Below the pieces are notes generated by a model. That model was not told the origin of the DNA, made no database searches, and was given only the letters and a program-made list of their open reading frames with translations. From Atrina japonica (lineage: Eukaryota; Mollusca; Bivalvia; Pterioida; Pinnidae), in assembly GCA_030159075.1 (NCBI GenBank), contig BROG01000081.1:714001-778000 (forward strand): 64,000 nt of DNA, given 5' to 3'. Shown here one piece after another: positions 1 through 15,300 of the stretch. Within the stretch, counting starts at the first letter, position 1. Every line of letters starts with the position of its first letter. Position numbers and translations under genes: made by a program.

Positions 1-3000
1 ACCTATGTACATGTATGTACACTTGTAAGTACATTTAGACATGTGTACATGTACCAAGGAAAGTAACAACTATGTCTGGTCAATATTATACTTCATTGTT
101 TAGCACTGTGTAAAAGGAATTTACCAATAAAGATAATTCATTCTCCATAAATTGGAGACCCACCACTGGAACAAACCAATTCTAAATTATTTAATGAGAT
201 GTCTGTTTGTGAAATACAAATGCCCCCGGTCCTAACTGTATCACAATCCAAACTTTAAATATTGCAATGTCCTACTTTTTTACCTTACCAGGGCAAGTGA
301 TGTCAGTGAAGTGTGAGCAACCCTTAGATGAACTTACAGTCTATGTTTGGTTAGTGTATCACAATCCAAACTTGAAATATTGCACTTTATATATAAAGGG
401 GACGGAATTACAGACAGACAGACAAACAGACACAGAATCAGACAGACAGATTGATGATCTAAACACTAGATGCCCCTGGTTGACCTTTCAGGCCGGGGGC
501 ATAAAAATACTACATTATGATTGAAAGGTCTCAATGTTTTAACCTTATACAAGTTTTGTATTATTACAGTCTGAGACCACCAATATTAGGCCAACACTTG
601 ATAACAAACTTACGATAATAATTGTAAATTGTGATATTAAATGTAATCGTAGTATAAGGAATAACATCATGTTCAGCATTCCGTATCCCGTACTTGGAGA
701 AAGTTGTCAAATTAAAGCTGTACACTCTGTAGCGGCTTTTAATGCTTTCCCTGTCAAACCCAAGTATACATGGAAAGCTTATTATTCTCTGGAAAATAAG
801 GAAATATGTATATAATAAATGATCAAACTGTGAGGAATGTATATTGGGCAATATGTAATATTGCAATTTGTGTCATGTTCTACAAAATATTATGCGGTAC
901 ATTGTTTTACAAATGTAAGTACATGTATATAAATTGTACATGCTACAGTGTATGAAAAAAGACTTTATACCACATGTCCTATCGCCTACTGTCCACACAG
1001 CTCAACTCGAAAATAGAACAAGAGGCCCACAGGGCCTTAAGATGCTCATCTGGCAAATTTGGTCAACATTTCAGAAGAAGTAAAAAAAGCCTAAATGATG
1101 ATTTAAAAAATGATATTTTCTGTTTATTTAGAAGATTTTTAAATACCCCTTTTGGAGCCCCTATGGGCCTTAAACCCTTTTCATTTGTAAATATTATACA
1201 GCTTTATATCAAGGTAGTTTCTGCCAAAATCCAGACAAAAGATGAAAGCAGTAGGTTCCCTGAGCCTTTCATGTGACATAAAATACACAAAAAGGGAAAT
1301 AACTCCAATAAGCTTCGACCTGACAATTTTAGCTATATTGACTTTTTTAGTAGACGTTTGCATGCCAAACATGCTTGCTCCTTTCACTTTCTCTCTATCT
1401 ATTATCCTTTTTGAGATAATGACCAAAACCAGTCATTAATGTAAATACATAACAAAAGGGAAATAATTCCCATTTGCTTCGATCTGACAATTTTGGCCCT
1501 GTTGACATTTTTGTAAATCTTTGTGTGTTCAAATGTTTTTGCTTCTTTCATTTTCTCTCTATCTATTACACTTTTCGAGATAATGACCAAAATCAGCCAA
1601 AAACATGAAAAATCCAGAACAAAGAGGAAATAAATACCATAACCGTCGACCTGACAACTTCCACCGAAAAAAATAATTGGTAGATCTTTGCAAGCTTTGT
1701 ATCTTAGTATACAAAATGCCAATCAGTTTGGAGTTATAAAGCTATCTGTATAAAACCTGTACCCTATGTTACTGAGGAGCCCCCTAGTGCCTCATTTATG
1801 AACAGGTTTCTTTCTCATCCACAAACTTTGTAGATATTGACATAACTATTATGTATACAAAATTTAAACTCATCTGGCCATTAGTTTGTAAAGATGTACC
1901 AAGATTTAATCTTTTTGGCCCCTTTTGGAGTCTCTACAAGACCTAGCCCTTTTCTTTTTGCAAACTTGAAGCCCCTTCCCAGGATAAAGCTCCCTGCCAA
2001 ATTTGGTTGAAATCTACCCAGTATTTCTTGAGAAGAAGTCTTCTAAATGGGAAAGTTTACAGACGGATGACAGACATTTGGCCATAGCAATAGCTCACTT
2101 GACCCTGTGGTCCAGGTGAGAGAAAAATTTTATCTTTTCTCATTTATTCTCAAAATATTGAAAATATACAAGAACCATTCTTTAAAAATTTTGCAATTAG
2201 AGAAACAGAAGCATATCTTTGTCGCACCTTATTTTAATATCAGAGGTAACCATATATTGGCTTTCCTATGTTACGACACAATTTTTATGTTTAGAAATAA
2301 TTACGTCATACTCTTGGAGCATTCCATTATAAAAAAGTGAAAGATGCAATTTGATATGTTCATGCTTCATACATGTATCTAGAAGTTTTCAGAATTCTAC
2401 TTATATATCTTTACAATGTACTTTTCGTAGTTTTCGTTTCGTTTCGTTTCATTTTTCGTAGTTTTCATTTCTTTTGTCAGACAGAAACTTTTAGGAGTAC
2501 TTTACCTGCTATTGTCTGACAGGACTAGCTTACCTTTTTGAATATATGAGACTGCAGATTAACAATGTCAAAGTAAGCACGGAACAAAACCCAACTTTTA
2601 AAAAACTTTTTTTTACATTGTGATCACCTATCTCCATGGAATTTGTCAGATTTTCACTATATTAAAGGGACATTAGTTGTATTTTCCAAACAAAAATTAT
2701 TTCATTTTTAACGACTCAGATTGACTTACAACTTTGTAACTTTGGTATTATGTTTATGATATTTACAAAAAGAAGAGATTTACAAAGGAATAAATATTCT
2801 TATACTCCTATCTACATGTAATTTGTCAAAAAAAAAAGGTCAGGTCCACTGTCATATGCCTATACAAATAGTAAGGTCAAATTATTCATTTGCAAACAAA
2901 TAACTGACAAACTGGGTTTCTCAAGCAATTTTCCCAAAATATATAGGAATTTAAAGAAATTGTATGCCTGTGTATAATCTCTTTTTTTTCATTGTACATG

Positions 3001-3341
3001 AATCTAAACAGTAATTAAAAAAAAACCACACAGCTAATGCCCCTTTAAGTAGTGTCATGAATGAAACATTACTCATAAAAATTAAGCAACAACTCTAGTA
3101 GGATATAAGACCTTTACAATGAATCAATCCAAAACTGAATAATCATCAATTTTTCAATTTTCGAGGTGAGGCATGCCGACAGTAGTGTTAGTACCAAAAT
3201 TGACATTTAAAATATTTTGTTCAGTATTTAAAACAATATCGAATCATATATTTATTGATACATTGTACATATGTTTGTCTCCTCCCTCTCTCTCTCTCTC
3301 TCTAAAATTCTCTCAAACAACTTAGCAATTTCTGGGGGAAG

Positions 3342-3375
<34 letters not shown>

Positions 3376-6300
3376 AGTCCCAACAAATTTCACCCCACCC
3401 TCCAGGGCATGTGATGTCAGCCAAGTGCACCCCCAGCCCAGGGGCATTAGATGTCAATGAAGTGTAAGCAACCCTTAGTTGAACTTATAGTCCAAGTTTG
3501 GTTACTGTAACACTATGAGGTTTGGGGAGATAATACATTTAGTAAAATTATTAAGTTATAAATATAACAGATAATAAAATTGGTGTGCTCTGAGATAAAA
3601 TATAATATGCACTATACATACATGTATGTGAGGAATACGGGCAGCTGATTTAGTTACACAATGGAATTCATGTTTTAGACAAATAACTTGTCTACACATT
3701 TCAATTATAATTCATTATAAGCATCGAAACAAATATAGAAATGAAATTTCGGCAATTGTTGCAGCTGCAAGATTAAATAGGTCCATATATGTCATCGTCA
3801 TCCTTGGTAAACAAGTTTTGATTGTAATGTTAAATAATATAATGTACTAAAATTGTACTAATTTTGATGGTGTAAAAAGGTTACGGAAGGTGAAACTTGG
3901 ACAGATTTTGATATGCTCAGCGCCAGTATTCCTCTAGTTACTTGTTGGACAGAATGTGAGAGAAGCTTCTAGAATTCTGGTGTTCAACTTTGTTCGAAAA
4001 TGACTTTCGTATGTAAGCACCAGGGTTTTAGAGCTCACCAGAGAAAGCAAGAGAGAGTGACCACCATTTTGACACATGCTACTTTCGCCTGTACATGTTG
4101 TAGAAGTAACACTTGACGAAAATTACAAATCTATGCGAAACGATCACAGCTGTTCTATTGATTCTTAGTGCGTTACATTACTGTATCACAATCCAAATGT
4201 TAAATATTGCAATGTCCTACATTTTGAGCCCAGCCCACCCCACCCCCAAGGGCATGTGATGCCAATGAAGTGTGAGCAACCCTTAGTTGAACTTACAGTC
4301 CAAGTTTGGTTACTGTATCAAAATCCAAACTTGAAATATTGCACTTTATATGCAAGCGGGACGGAATTACATGTACATATGGACGAACAGACAGACAGAC
4401 GGACTATCCAAACGCTAGATGCCTACGGCAAAACTTTCAGGCCGAGGACATAAAAACACACTGCACAAATGAAGCTAAAGAAGATTAAAATGAAAGGTTT
4501 ATGCATGTACAATTCCTAAGTTGCATTCTTATCATTGTACATGTAAATTTTAATTTGACTCATATAAAGCAAAGCTTAGGACCCATTCAATAAGAACAAA
4601 TCGTAATCTACAGGTAAATTGTAAAAAGACTGCCACGTTTTTGTGTTCTATTCAGAATACTTCAAAATATATCATGACAGATTCAATCTGCTTAAACAGC
4701 TTACCGGTAATCCCTATTCATTATCAGAGGCTAAGGATTAAATTAAATTTAAAACAGAAAAACTTTTAAAAAACTAATCTCATTTTTGGTTTCCAAGTTC
4801 TCTTTGAAGAGACTGGAATGTGCTGTAGTTGTTATCCTTATCAATGCCACAAAATGAAAGTTATTGTAATTTAACATCAATTAATCAATTTCCTGTGAAA
4901 TCGACAATGATTTCTGCTATTCTGTACCACTACTTCCGCAATCTTTATATGGATATGTATTCCTCCACTGTAAAAATTTTAAATCACGTGGAGATTAATC
5001 AAAGATACTGTATCTGTGAATAAAGTGGCAAACATTAGAAACCGAGACATACACGTAGTCAGTTTCATAAACGACCACGATGTATGGAAAAAAAAGTCTT
5101 CACAGACTAAGAATGCAAATTACTTTGTGCATACATGTAGACTACATGAACAACAATTGTTCATGAATAGAAACATACAAAATGTATATTTCACATTCAA
5201 TTTTCTTTCATTATATCAAATAAAATTACCGTAACTGGAGTTTCCTTGGCCAAGTGGTTAAAACAGTGAAGTTCCTCACCTCTAGAAGGCGCATCTCTGA
5301 GCCCTGCTAAAACCCAAGTCAATTTTGTGAGAAAGTTTGCCAGTAATAATTGCAGAAGGCTATAATGGGTACACTGTGACTAGGTTCTCTACTGCATCAT
5401 CAAAAGATGACAGCCACTTTATAACTGACAAATTGTTGAATGTTGTGTAAAACTCTATTATATCACATAATGAAATTACCAATATGTGAATAATCATAAA
5501 ATTGGTCAGTATACATTTAAGCAGCGATTTTCCACACGCTTTTGAACTGGGTGTTTGGGCAACATTTTTTTTTAAATTAGGAAATCTAAAAATATACAAA
5601 AGTGTTTAAAAATACAAGAATCTCTTCAAATTCATTGTTACTGGACTTCAATTGTGAAATTTCAACTGCATATTGGGAAGAAAAATGCATTGTTGCATCG
5701 GGAATTAGGCCTTATTTTGACCCCTTAGGATATGGTTAAAAATCATTGTTAAGTGTACTCTTACACAGAATGTGATTAAATTCAATTAATAAGATATTCC
5801 TATCAGGTGAAAAAGGTACAAAACAGTAACTGATTAACAATTGAGAACCTTTCAGGATATTGTGCAGTTTTGATCGATTCACACTTAGATAAAACAAGAG
5901 GGAGACTAATGCTATGAAAACTTCTACATATTTGCGGCAAATTTTGAAATACAAATGAATAAGCAGCTGCACTAGTGGCACAAGATACAGCCACCTTTCC
6001 AAATGTTTATTGAATTTCAACATAAAGAGACCCATTACTCTGTAATGGCAAAAGTCCAGGTAGCTAGTCTCTTCATGGAACCAAACTTTGTGTGAAAATT
6101 TCAAAAGGAATCATGAAAACAAAATATCTTACTGTCAAACATTTTGATTTTCATAAGATTTTAACAATTAAAGTCCCATAACTCTATGAAGTCAAAATGG
6201 ATCGAAGTCTTTCTGGAATCAAACATTCTGTAAAAATTTCACAAGAATTAGTGAAAGCAAACTTGACTTATTATTGTCAAACATGTCTAACTTTTATCAA

Positions 6301-9300
6301 AAATGAATAGTTCCATAACTCTGCAACCACAAAAGTCAAAATTGTAAGAAATAAAAGATGCCTAGTCTACAGGGAACCAAACATTCTGTAAAAATTTCTA
6401 AAGGATTTGTGAAAGCAAACTTGAGTTATTGTCAAAAATGTCTAATTTCTATCAAATTTCAATGAATAAAGTCCCAAAACTCTACGACAGCAAAATAGCA
6501 AGAATCAAAAGATGCCCGGTCTTCATGGTACTTAACATTTTTTAAAAATGTCTTAAGGATTTGTGAAAGCAAACTTTGACTTATTGTCAAACATTTCAAA
6601 TATTTCAACAAAGTTAAACAAATAAAGTCCCATAACTCTGCAATGGCAAAAGTCAAAATCGTAAGAATCAAAAGGTGACTTCTTTCAAATATTTTAACAA
6701 AGTTAAACAAACATTTCAAATGTTTTATTAAATTTAAACAAATAAAGTCCCATAACTCTGTAATGGCAAAAGTCAAAATCATAAGAATCAAAAGGTACCT
6801 AGTCTACAGGGAAATAAACATTGGGTAAATTTTTTATTTGGATTTCTAAAGGTGCCTAATTTTATGGTTGTAATCTCTTATACTTCAAATTCAAGGGGTG
6901 TAGCTATCCTGATTAGTACTGATCAGACAGGTTTTATTTCTGGTAGATATATTGGTGAAAATACTAGGCTAATTTATGATTTAATGCAATATTCAGAAGA
7001 CAATGATATTCCTGGTCAGGTATTATTAATCGACTTCAAAAAAGCCTTTGACTCAGTTTCATGGAAATTCATACAAGAAGTTTTTGATTTTTTAAATTTT
7101 TGACCAAATATTAAAAAGTGGATAGAAACATTATACAAAAATATTACTTCTGTTGCAAATCAGGAGGGAAATATATCTACATTTTTTCATGTAAACAGGG
7201 GCTGTCGTCAAGGAGATCCCATTTCACCTTATATTTTCATTTTATGCTCTGAAATATTGGCCATTAGAATAAGAAATAACAAAATCATCAAAGGAATAAC
7301 CATTAATAATGAACTGATAATTTATCACAGTACGCTGATGATACGTCTATTATACTAAATGGGTCAAAAACTTCACTACAGGAGGCAATGAATGAACTAA
7401 ATTTTTATGAAAAAATATCTGGTCTTAAAATAAATCTTAGCAAAACAAAAGTTAATTGGATTGGCAGTAAAAAATACAGTCAGGAAGCCTATCCAGAATG
7501 GAAGATAGAATGGGGTATAACAAAATTTTCGCTTATGGGAATAGATTTTGAAGTTGATTTATCTAAGATTACAAAATTAAATTTTGACAAGAAAATTGTA
7601 AAACTTAAAAGCTTATTAAGTATATGGGGTAGGAGAAATTTAACTCCTTTAGGTAAAATCACTATTATAAAAACTCTACTGATTTCACAGTTAAACCATC
7701 TTTTCATATCTTTACCTTATCCAGGGGAGAACATAATTAAAAAACTAAATACTGAATTTTTAAATTTTCTTTGGAATAGTAAGGTTGATAAAATAAAAAG
7801 AAACGATGTAGTCAAAGAATATTTAAATGGTGGTCTTAACATGATTAATTTAACATTATTTATTGATTCATTAAAACTTTCATGGATTAACAAACTTTTT
7901 ATAACTGATAAGAAATGGACAAATATAGTAAAATCGTTCATTGATTTTGACCTTTTAGCAAATTGTGGCTCAGAATATATAAGAAAATGTGAAAACAATA
8001 TAAAAAATAATTTCTGGAGAGATATTCTGAAAGGATGGTATGAAGTTATGAATATACAATATAATAATAATATAGACTATCAATCCTTCTTAGAAAAACC
8101 TTTATGGTTTAATAAAGAGATTAAAATTGACAAAAAATGTATTTTTTATGATAACTGGTATAAAAAGGGAATAAGAACAGTGAAAGATTTAATTTCTTCT
8201 GATTTTGAATTCTGTTCTTTCCTGAATTTTAAAAACACTTATAATGTGGACACAAATTTTCTCTAATATAATGGGATAATTTCAGTACTAAGAAAATTAA
8301 AAACCAAATATCAATATGAGGTTGATATACAAGCTTTTCAAATATGTTTTTACAAATTTGTCTAATTTCTATCAAATTTAAAAGAATAAAGTTTCATAAC
8401 TTCGTAATGGCGAAAGGTAAAATCTAAAGTATCAAAAGGTGCCCAGCCTTAAAATGGAACTGAACATTGTGTAAACATTTCATAAGGATTTGTCAAAGAA
8501 AACTTAATTTAAATGTCAGACATGTCAAATTGTTAACAATTCAAGTCTCATTACTTTGCAACAACTTAAGTCAAAATCAAAAGGTACCTGTAGTTTTGAT
8601 GGAACCAAACACTGTGTTGATTTTTTTTAAGGATTTATATAGGCAAAATTAATTATCGCATAGACAATACCACAGACAGACCGTGCAAACAGTGCACCAT
8701 TATATGTCTGTCAAAAATGGACATATGAATACAACAACGTGAGGAAATAATTTGAGTTTTATCAAATACATGCACTTTATTAACCATGCTTATAGATAAG
8801 ACATGTAGATCACCAAGGCAATACTGAAGTACCGGTACATAACATTTAACTGCTAAAACATTGTTCATCTTATGTCATGTGATTTAAAGTTATAGCTAAA
8901 AGTGTCTGTAGTTCAAAAATTATTTACCTAAACTGGATGTCTATATGCATCTGGCCTAAAATAAAATTAAGTTTGTTTGCTGTTTACCCACCGCCCCATG
9001 GAAATCACCGCGACTTGGAAAAGTTTATTGCTGTTTTCAAAAAATATTTTTTTTATTAACAATCTTTCTGGAACGTTCAGTTACCGTCACAACTTTATAC
9101 AGTATTAGGATTAACTTTCTCGATCTCTGAAAATATACATGTATATATTTTGACCGTGGCACTATTATTTATTCAATGAAACATCGTATATTAACAGTAA
9201 TTTATCCGAGTAGTGTAAAATAATGGCCAGAACGTACCTAACATGACACTAGGGGCCTATCAAGAAACTGCAAATTCATAATATGACCTCTAGTAACTCT

Positions 9301-12300
9301 TTGATATATTACCAATTCATCAATAGTATTTATTAGGGCATAAATGAGTTCGCCGAACTTTCTGTCCCGATTTTAAGCGATTTTTTTTGGGGGGGGGGGA
9401 GGGGTTAAATCAAGATTTTACCATTATCCCTTTGGAGATTCTGTCTGGTGGGGCAACACAACAGAATCTCCAAAGGGATTTATTCAGATTTTACTCACTC
9501 AAAATCGTTTAAACTCGGGACATAAAGTTCGGGCAGCACGATTTACCCAAAAAGACCCCAAAATGACGCAAAAAACATCCAAAATGACCCCAAAACACAC
9601 AAAAACATTTAAAAAGTAGCAATTTTAGCAATCTTATTATAATATGATGAATAATTCTTATGACTGTAGATGTTTTTGACTTTGACAATGCTGTTTTATT
9701 TAATTTCATGACGTATTTCTGAAACCATTATATAGTCATCATGATATTTTAAAATGTACCAGAATGTTACCTATATGGAACGGTAAAGACGTTTAATACA
9801 TATGTAATCGTCATTTTCTACAATACATAGAGTTTGTATAATATAAATTTGACATAAAATATGAAGAATATCTCAGGAATTGTGAAAATAAATAATTGAA
9901 GAAGATCGATTTGGCTCTTCATTTTACTAAACGACAGTGTCCGTAAGTTCCGTGAAAGATCAGAAATGTTGATTTTTTTTAATTTCTTGCAGTCTATATA
10001 ATACTTATACAGAAGAAAATGCATTTAAAATTATTATCGATTAAAAAAATTTTCGATTTAATTTGTTATTTGGCATTTTCTGGGTAGGGTTTGTTTTTTG
10101 GGTAATTCATGTCGCCGATAAAGTTTGGCCTAAGCTACTGCTACATTCCAGAATGACACACGTATTTTCTCTACGAATACTATTTATAAAAGGAAACCAA
10201 AAATCCTGTATGATACATGTTTTGCTAAGATAAACAATTTATGAAACACCTGTGTAAATTTGTTTGATATGTTTCCTCCTTTCATGAAAGCTGAAGGGAA
10301 TAATGTTATAGCAAACATAAAATCGTGTAAACAGTTACGTAAGAGTTACCTCCTGTTATTTTTTTTATTTCAAAAATATTTGTCAAAACATAATAATTTT
10401 ACAAAAACGATATCAAATCTAGTAAAATGAAATCAATTAAATTTATACACCTGTTTTCTTTAACATAACCCTGTGTATTTCTCTAATTTACATAAGAAAT
10501 ATATTAAAAATGTCCCAGGAATGTTATCATTTTAAAACACCGACTCTGTCACTGCACCATGCACCTTACTATAAACACAGCCTCGCCGTGAGACTGATTG
10601 CCGATAGTTGGGAGGTCAAGTTGAGCCTCTGATTTGATACTTGCAAGTCTGTTTAACTTGCAACCAGTGAATAAATACTATGAAATGACCATTTAGTTTC
10701 AATAGATAATTGTTGTACAATATATCAAAACTTATATTTTATTTTACTTTTAATAATGTTCAAGTGCATACATGTACAAATAATCACAAAATGATATACA
10801 AAATAGAACATGTACCACGAGACACTGTTGCGACGTGGGGCGCAACAGAATTATTCATCAGCTCTACCATGGTGCTATCTGAAATTTCTGGGGAGAACAC
10901 TGACATATACAGATAGATTCCAGATTATCTGTATACATTTTATTTATACTCTGTCATGAACCTCTGTGAAAACTTGTTGAAATTTCACAAATAATCTCTC
11001 TCTTCTCCTGTCTGTCTCAAACATTTCTGAAATATTTCATGTGTCCTCATTTACAATTGTGTACAGAAAATGACTGACTGCACAATGACACCAGTATTTA
11101 CATCTCAGAGAATAATATAGCATTCACCAACTCAATGCCAGAAAAATTTCCAATGAAATAAAATAATTTCCCTACCTACCTACCCATAGGTAAAAGGGCA
11201 GAGTCGGTAAACAGCAAACAGAGAATATTTTATGTCTTGTCTGGAATGGTGTTTATAGATAACGCAAGTACTTCCTTAATCAACAATAGTTATAATGATA
11301 TTTGATAAGAACAATCATCAAGTTTGAGTCAACATAAAATGACATTTCTCATGGAAAAAAATTATTGACATATCATACAGAACCGGTAGAAAGAGAAATT
11401 GATAACGATTTGACAAAACTGATAAGATGTGACAGAGGAGAGGTATTACATGACAAAACAATCATAGTTTAAGTGTATATTATGACAATGCTGTGTAGTG
11501 GGACAATGCTGTATAGTGGGAAAATGCTGTGTAGTGTGACAATACTGTATAGTGGGACAATACTGTATAGTGGGACAATACTGTATAGTGGGACAATACT
11601 GTATAGTGTGACAATGCTGTATAGTGGGACAATACTGTATAGTGGGACAATACTGTATAGTGGGACAATACTGTATAGTGGGACAATGCTGTATAGTGGG
11701 ACAATGCTGTGTAGTGTGACAATGCTGTGTAGTGTGACAATGCTGTGTAGTGTGACAATACTGTGTAGTGTGACAATGCTGTATAGTGTGACAATGCTGT
11801 ATAGTGTGACAATGCTGTATAGTGTGACAATGCTGTATAGTGTGACAATGCTGTATAGTGTGACAATGCTGTATAGTGTGACAATGCTGTATAGTGTGAC
11901 AATGCTGTATAGTGTGACAATGCTGTGTAGTGGGACAATACTGTGTAGTGGGACAAACTTGTATAGTGTGACAATGCTGTGAACTATGACAATGCTGTGT
12001 TATGTGACAATGCTGTGTAGTGTGTCAATGCTGTGAAGTGTGACAATGCTGTGCAGTGTGACAATGCTGTGTAGTGTGACAATGCTGTGTAGTGGGACAA
12101 TACTGTGTAGTGGGACAAAATTGTATAGTGTGACAATGCTGTGAAGTATGACAATGCTGTGCAGTGTGACAATGCTGTGTAGTGGGACAATGCTGTATAG
12201 TGTGACAATACTGTGTAGTGTGACAATGCTGTGTAGTGGGACAATACTGTGTAGTGGGACAAAATTGTATAGTGTGACAATGCTGTGAAGTGGGACAATG

Positions 12301-15300
12301 CTGTGTAGTGTGACAATGCTGTGTAGTGTGACAATGCTGTGTAGTGTGACAAAGCTGTGTAGTGTGACAAAGCTGTGTAGAGTGACAATGCTGTGCAGTG
12401 TGACAATACTGTATAGTGTGACAATGCTGTGTAGTGTGACAATGCTGTGTAGTGTGACAATGCTGTGTAGTGTGACAATGCTGTGTAGTGTGACAATACT
12501 GTATAGTGTGACAATGCTGTATAGTGTGACAATGCTGTGTAGTGTGACAATGCTGTGTAGTGTGGAAATGCTGTATAGTGTGACAATACTGTGTAGTGGG
12601 ACAAAATTGTACAGTGTGACAATGCTGTGTAATGGGACAATGCTGTGTAGTGTGACAATACTGTGTAGTGTGACAATGCTGTGTAGTGTGACAATGCTGT
12701 ATACTGGGACAATGCTGTGTAGTGGGACAATGCTGTGTAGTGGGACAATGCTTTGTAGTGGGACAATACTGTGTAGTGTGACAATGCTGTATAGTGTGAC
12801 AATGCTGTATAGTGTGACAATGCTGTATAGTGTGACAATGCTGTGTAGTGTGACAATGCTGTGTAGTGGGACAAAATTGTGTAGTGGGACAAAATTGTAT
12901 AGTGTGACAATGCTGTGTAGTGGGACAATGCTGTGTATTGTGACAATGCTGTATAGTGTGACAATGCTGTGTAGTGGGACAATGCTGTGTAGTGGGACAA
13001 AATTGTGTAGTGGGACAAAATTGTATAGTGGGACAATGCTGTATAGTGTGACAATGCTGTGTAGTGGGACAATGCTGTGTAGTGTGACAATGCTGTATAG
13101 TGTGACAATGCTATGTAGTGGGACAAAATTGTGTAGTGGGACAAAATTGTATAGTGTGACAATGCTGTGTAGTGTGACAATGCTGTGTAGTGTGACAATG
13201 CTGTGTAGTGTGACAATGCTGTGTAGTGTGACAATGCTGTATAGTGTGACAATGCTGTATAGTGTGACAATGCTGTGTAGTGTGACAATGCTGTGTAGTG
13301 TGACAATGCTGTGTAGTGTGACAATGCTGTGTAGTGTGACAATGCTGTGTAGTGTGACAATGCTGTGTAGTGTGACAATGCTGTATAGTGTGACAATGCT
13401 GTGTAGTGTGACAAAATTGTGTAGTGGGACAAAATTGTATTGTGTGACAATCCTGTGTAGTGTGACAATGCTGTATAGTGTGACAATGCTGTGTAGTGTG
13501 ACAATGCTGTGTAGTGGGACAATGCTGTGTAGAGTGACAATGCTGTGTAGTGGGACAAAATTGTGTAGTGGGACAAAATTGTATAGTGTGACAATGCTGT
13601 GTAGTGGGACAATGCTGTGTAGTGTGACAATGCTGTATAGTGTGACAATGCTGTATAGTGTGACAATGCTGTGTAGTGGGACAATGCTGTGTAGTGTGAC
13701 AATACTGTGTAGTGTGACAATGCTGTGTAGTGTGACAATGTTGTATAGTGTGACAATGCTGTATACTGGGACAATGCTGTGTAGTGGGACAATGCTGTGT
13801 AGTGGGACAATGCTGTGTAGTGTGACAATGCTGTGTAGTGGGACAAAATTGTGTAGTGTGACAATGCTGTGTAGTGTGACAATGCTGTGTAGTGTGACAA
13901 TACTGTGTAGTGTGACAATGCTGTATAGTGTGACATTGCTGTGTAGTGTGACAATGCTGTGTAGTGGGACAAAATTGTGTAGTGGGACAAAATTGTATAG
14001 TGTGACAATGCTGTGTAGTGGGACAATGCTGTGTAGTGGGACAATGCTGTGTATTGTGACAATGCTGTATAGTGTGACAATGCTGTGTAGTGTGACAATG
14101 CTGTGTAGTGGGACAAAATTGTGTAGTGGGACAAAATTGTGTAGTGGGACAAAATTGTATAGTGTGACAATGCTGTGTAGTGGGACAATGCTGTGTAGTG
14201 TGACAATACTGTGTAGTGTGACAATGCTGTATAGTGTGACAATGCTGTATAGTGTGACAATGCTGTGTAGTGTGACAATGCTGTGTAGTGTGGGACAAAA
14301 TTGTGTAGTGGGACAAAATTGTATAGAGTGACAATGCTGTGTAGTGTGACAATGCTGTGTAGTGTGACAATGCTATGTAGTGTGATAATGTTGTGTAGAG
14401 TGACAATGCTGTGTAGTGTGACAATGCTGTGTAGTGTGATAATGTTGTGTATTGTGACAATGGTGTGTAGAGTGGCAATGCTGTGTAGTGTGATAATGTT
14501 GTGTAGAGTGACAATGCTGTGTAGTGTGATAATGTTGTGTATTGTGACAATGCTGTGTAGAGTGACAATGCTGTGTAGTGTGACAATGCTGTATAGTGTG
14601 ACAATGCTGTGTAGAGTGACAATGCTGTGTATTGTGATAATGTTGTGTATTGTGACAATGGTGTGTAGAGTGGCAATGCTGTGTAGAGTGGCAATGCTGT
14701 GTAGTGTGACAATGCTGTCTAGAGTGACAATGCTGAGTAGTGTGAAAATGCTGTGCAATGTGACAATGCTATGTAGTGTGTTAATACTCGCAGAACACCT
14801 GTTCTATTTGCATTACAAAATGGGACAAGGGTGCCAATAGTGAAAAATAAGTAGTTCACCCTAACTACCAAAGTAAATTCACCAATGTCACAATAGATTT
14901 ACAGGTATAAGATAATCAAATTCAATAAATCCATTGCAAATGGAGGTGTTCAATAACTGATAGGTTTAACACTTAAAAAAATTGATTGAATCTTGTGATT
15001 CATCAATTTTTATGTGTTAATTTTTTAAGAGGATTTACTATCAAGCGACTTGAACTTCAACAGATACTAGATAAACAACACCATTACAACGTGAAAATAC
15101 TTACGAGAAGCCTTAGTCATATTCATGATATACTTGTATCTCAATCTGTTTACACAAGCAATTTCAAAACTTCAAAACAAACACAAATTTGTGATAGGTT
15201 TCATCTATAAATCTCCACAGGTAAATCTTATCCGAGACATTTTATCTGGCAATGATGCAATAGAAGGCATGGCTGTTATGTTTATCACTAAATTTATCAA

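Noticed and set aside
11984..14758. 924-codon minus frame (SHYTAL repeats) and the plus MLCSVT frames
   Set aside because: Produced by a stop-free 18-bp satellite; open in several frames on both strands and without any other coding sign.
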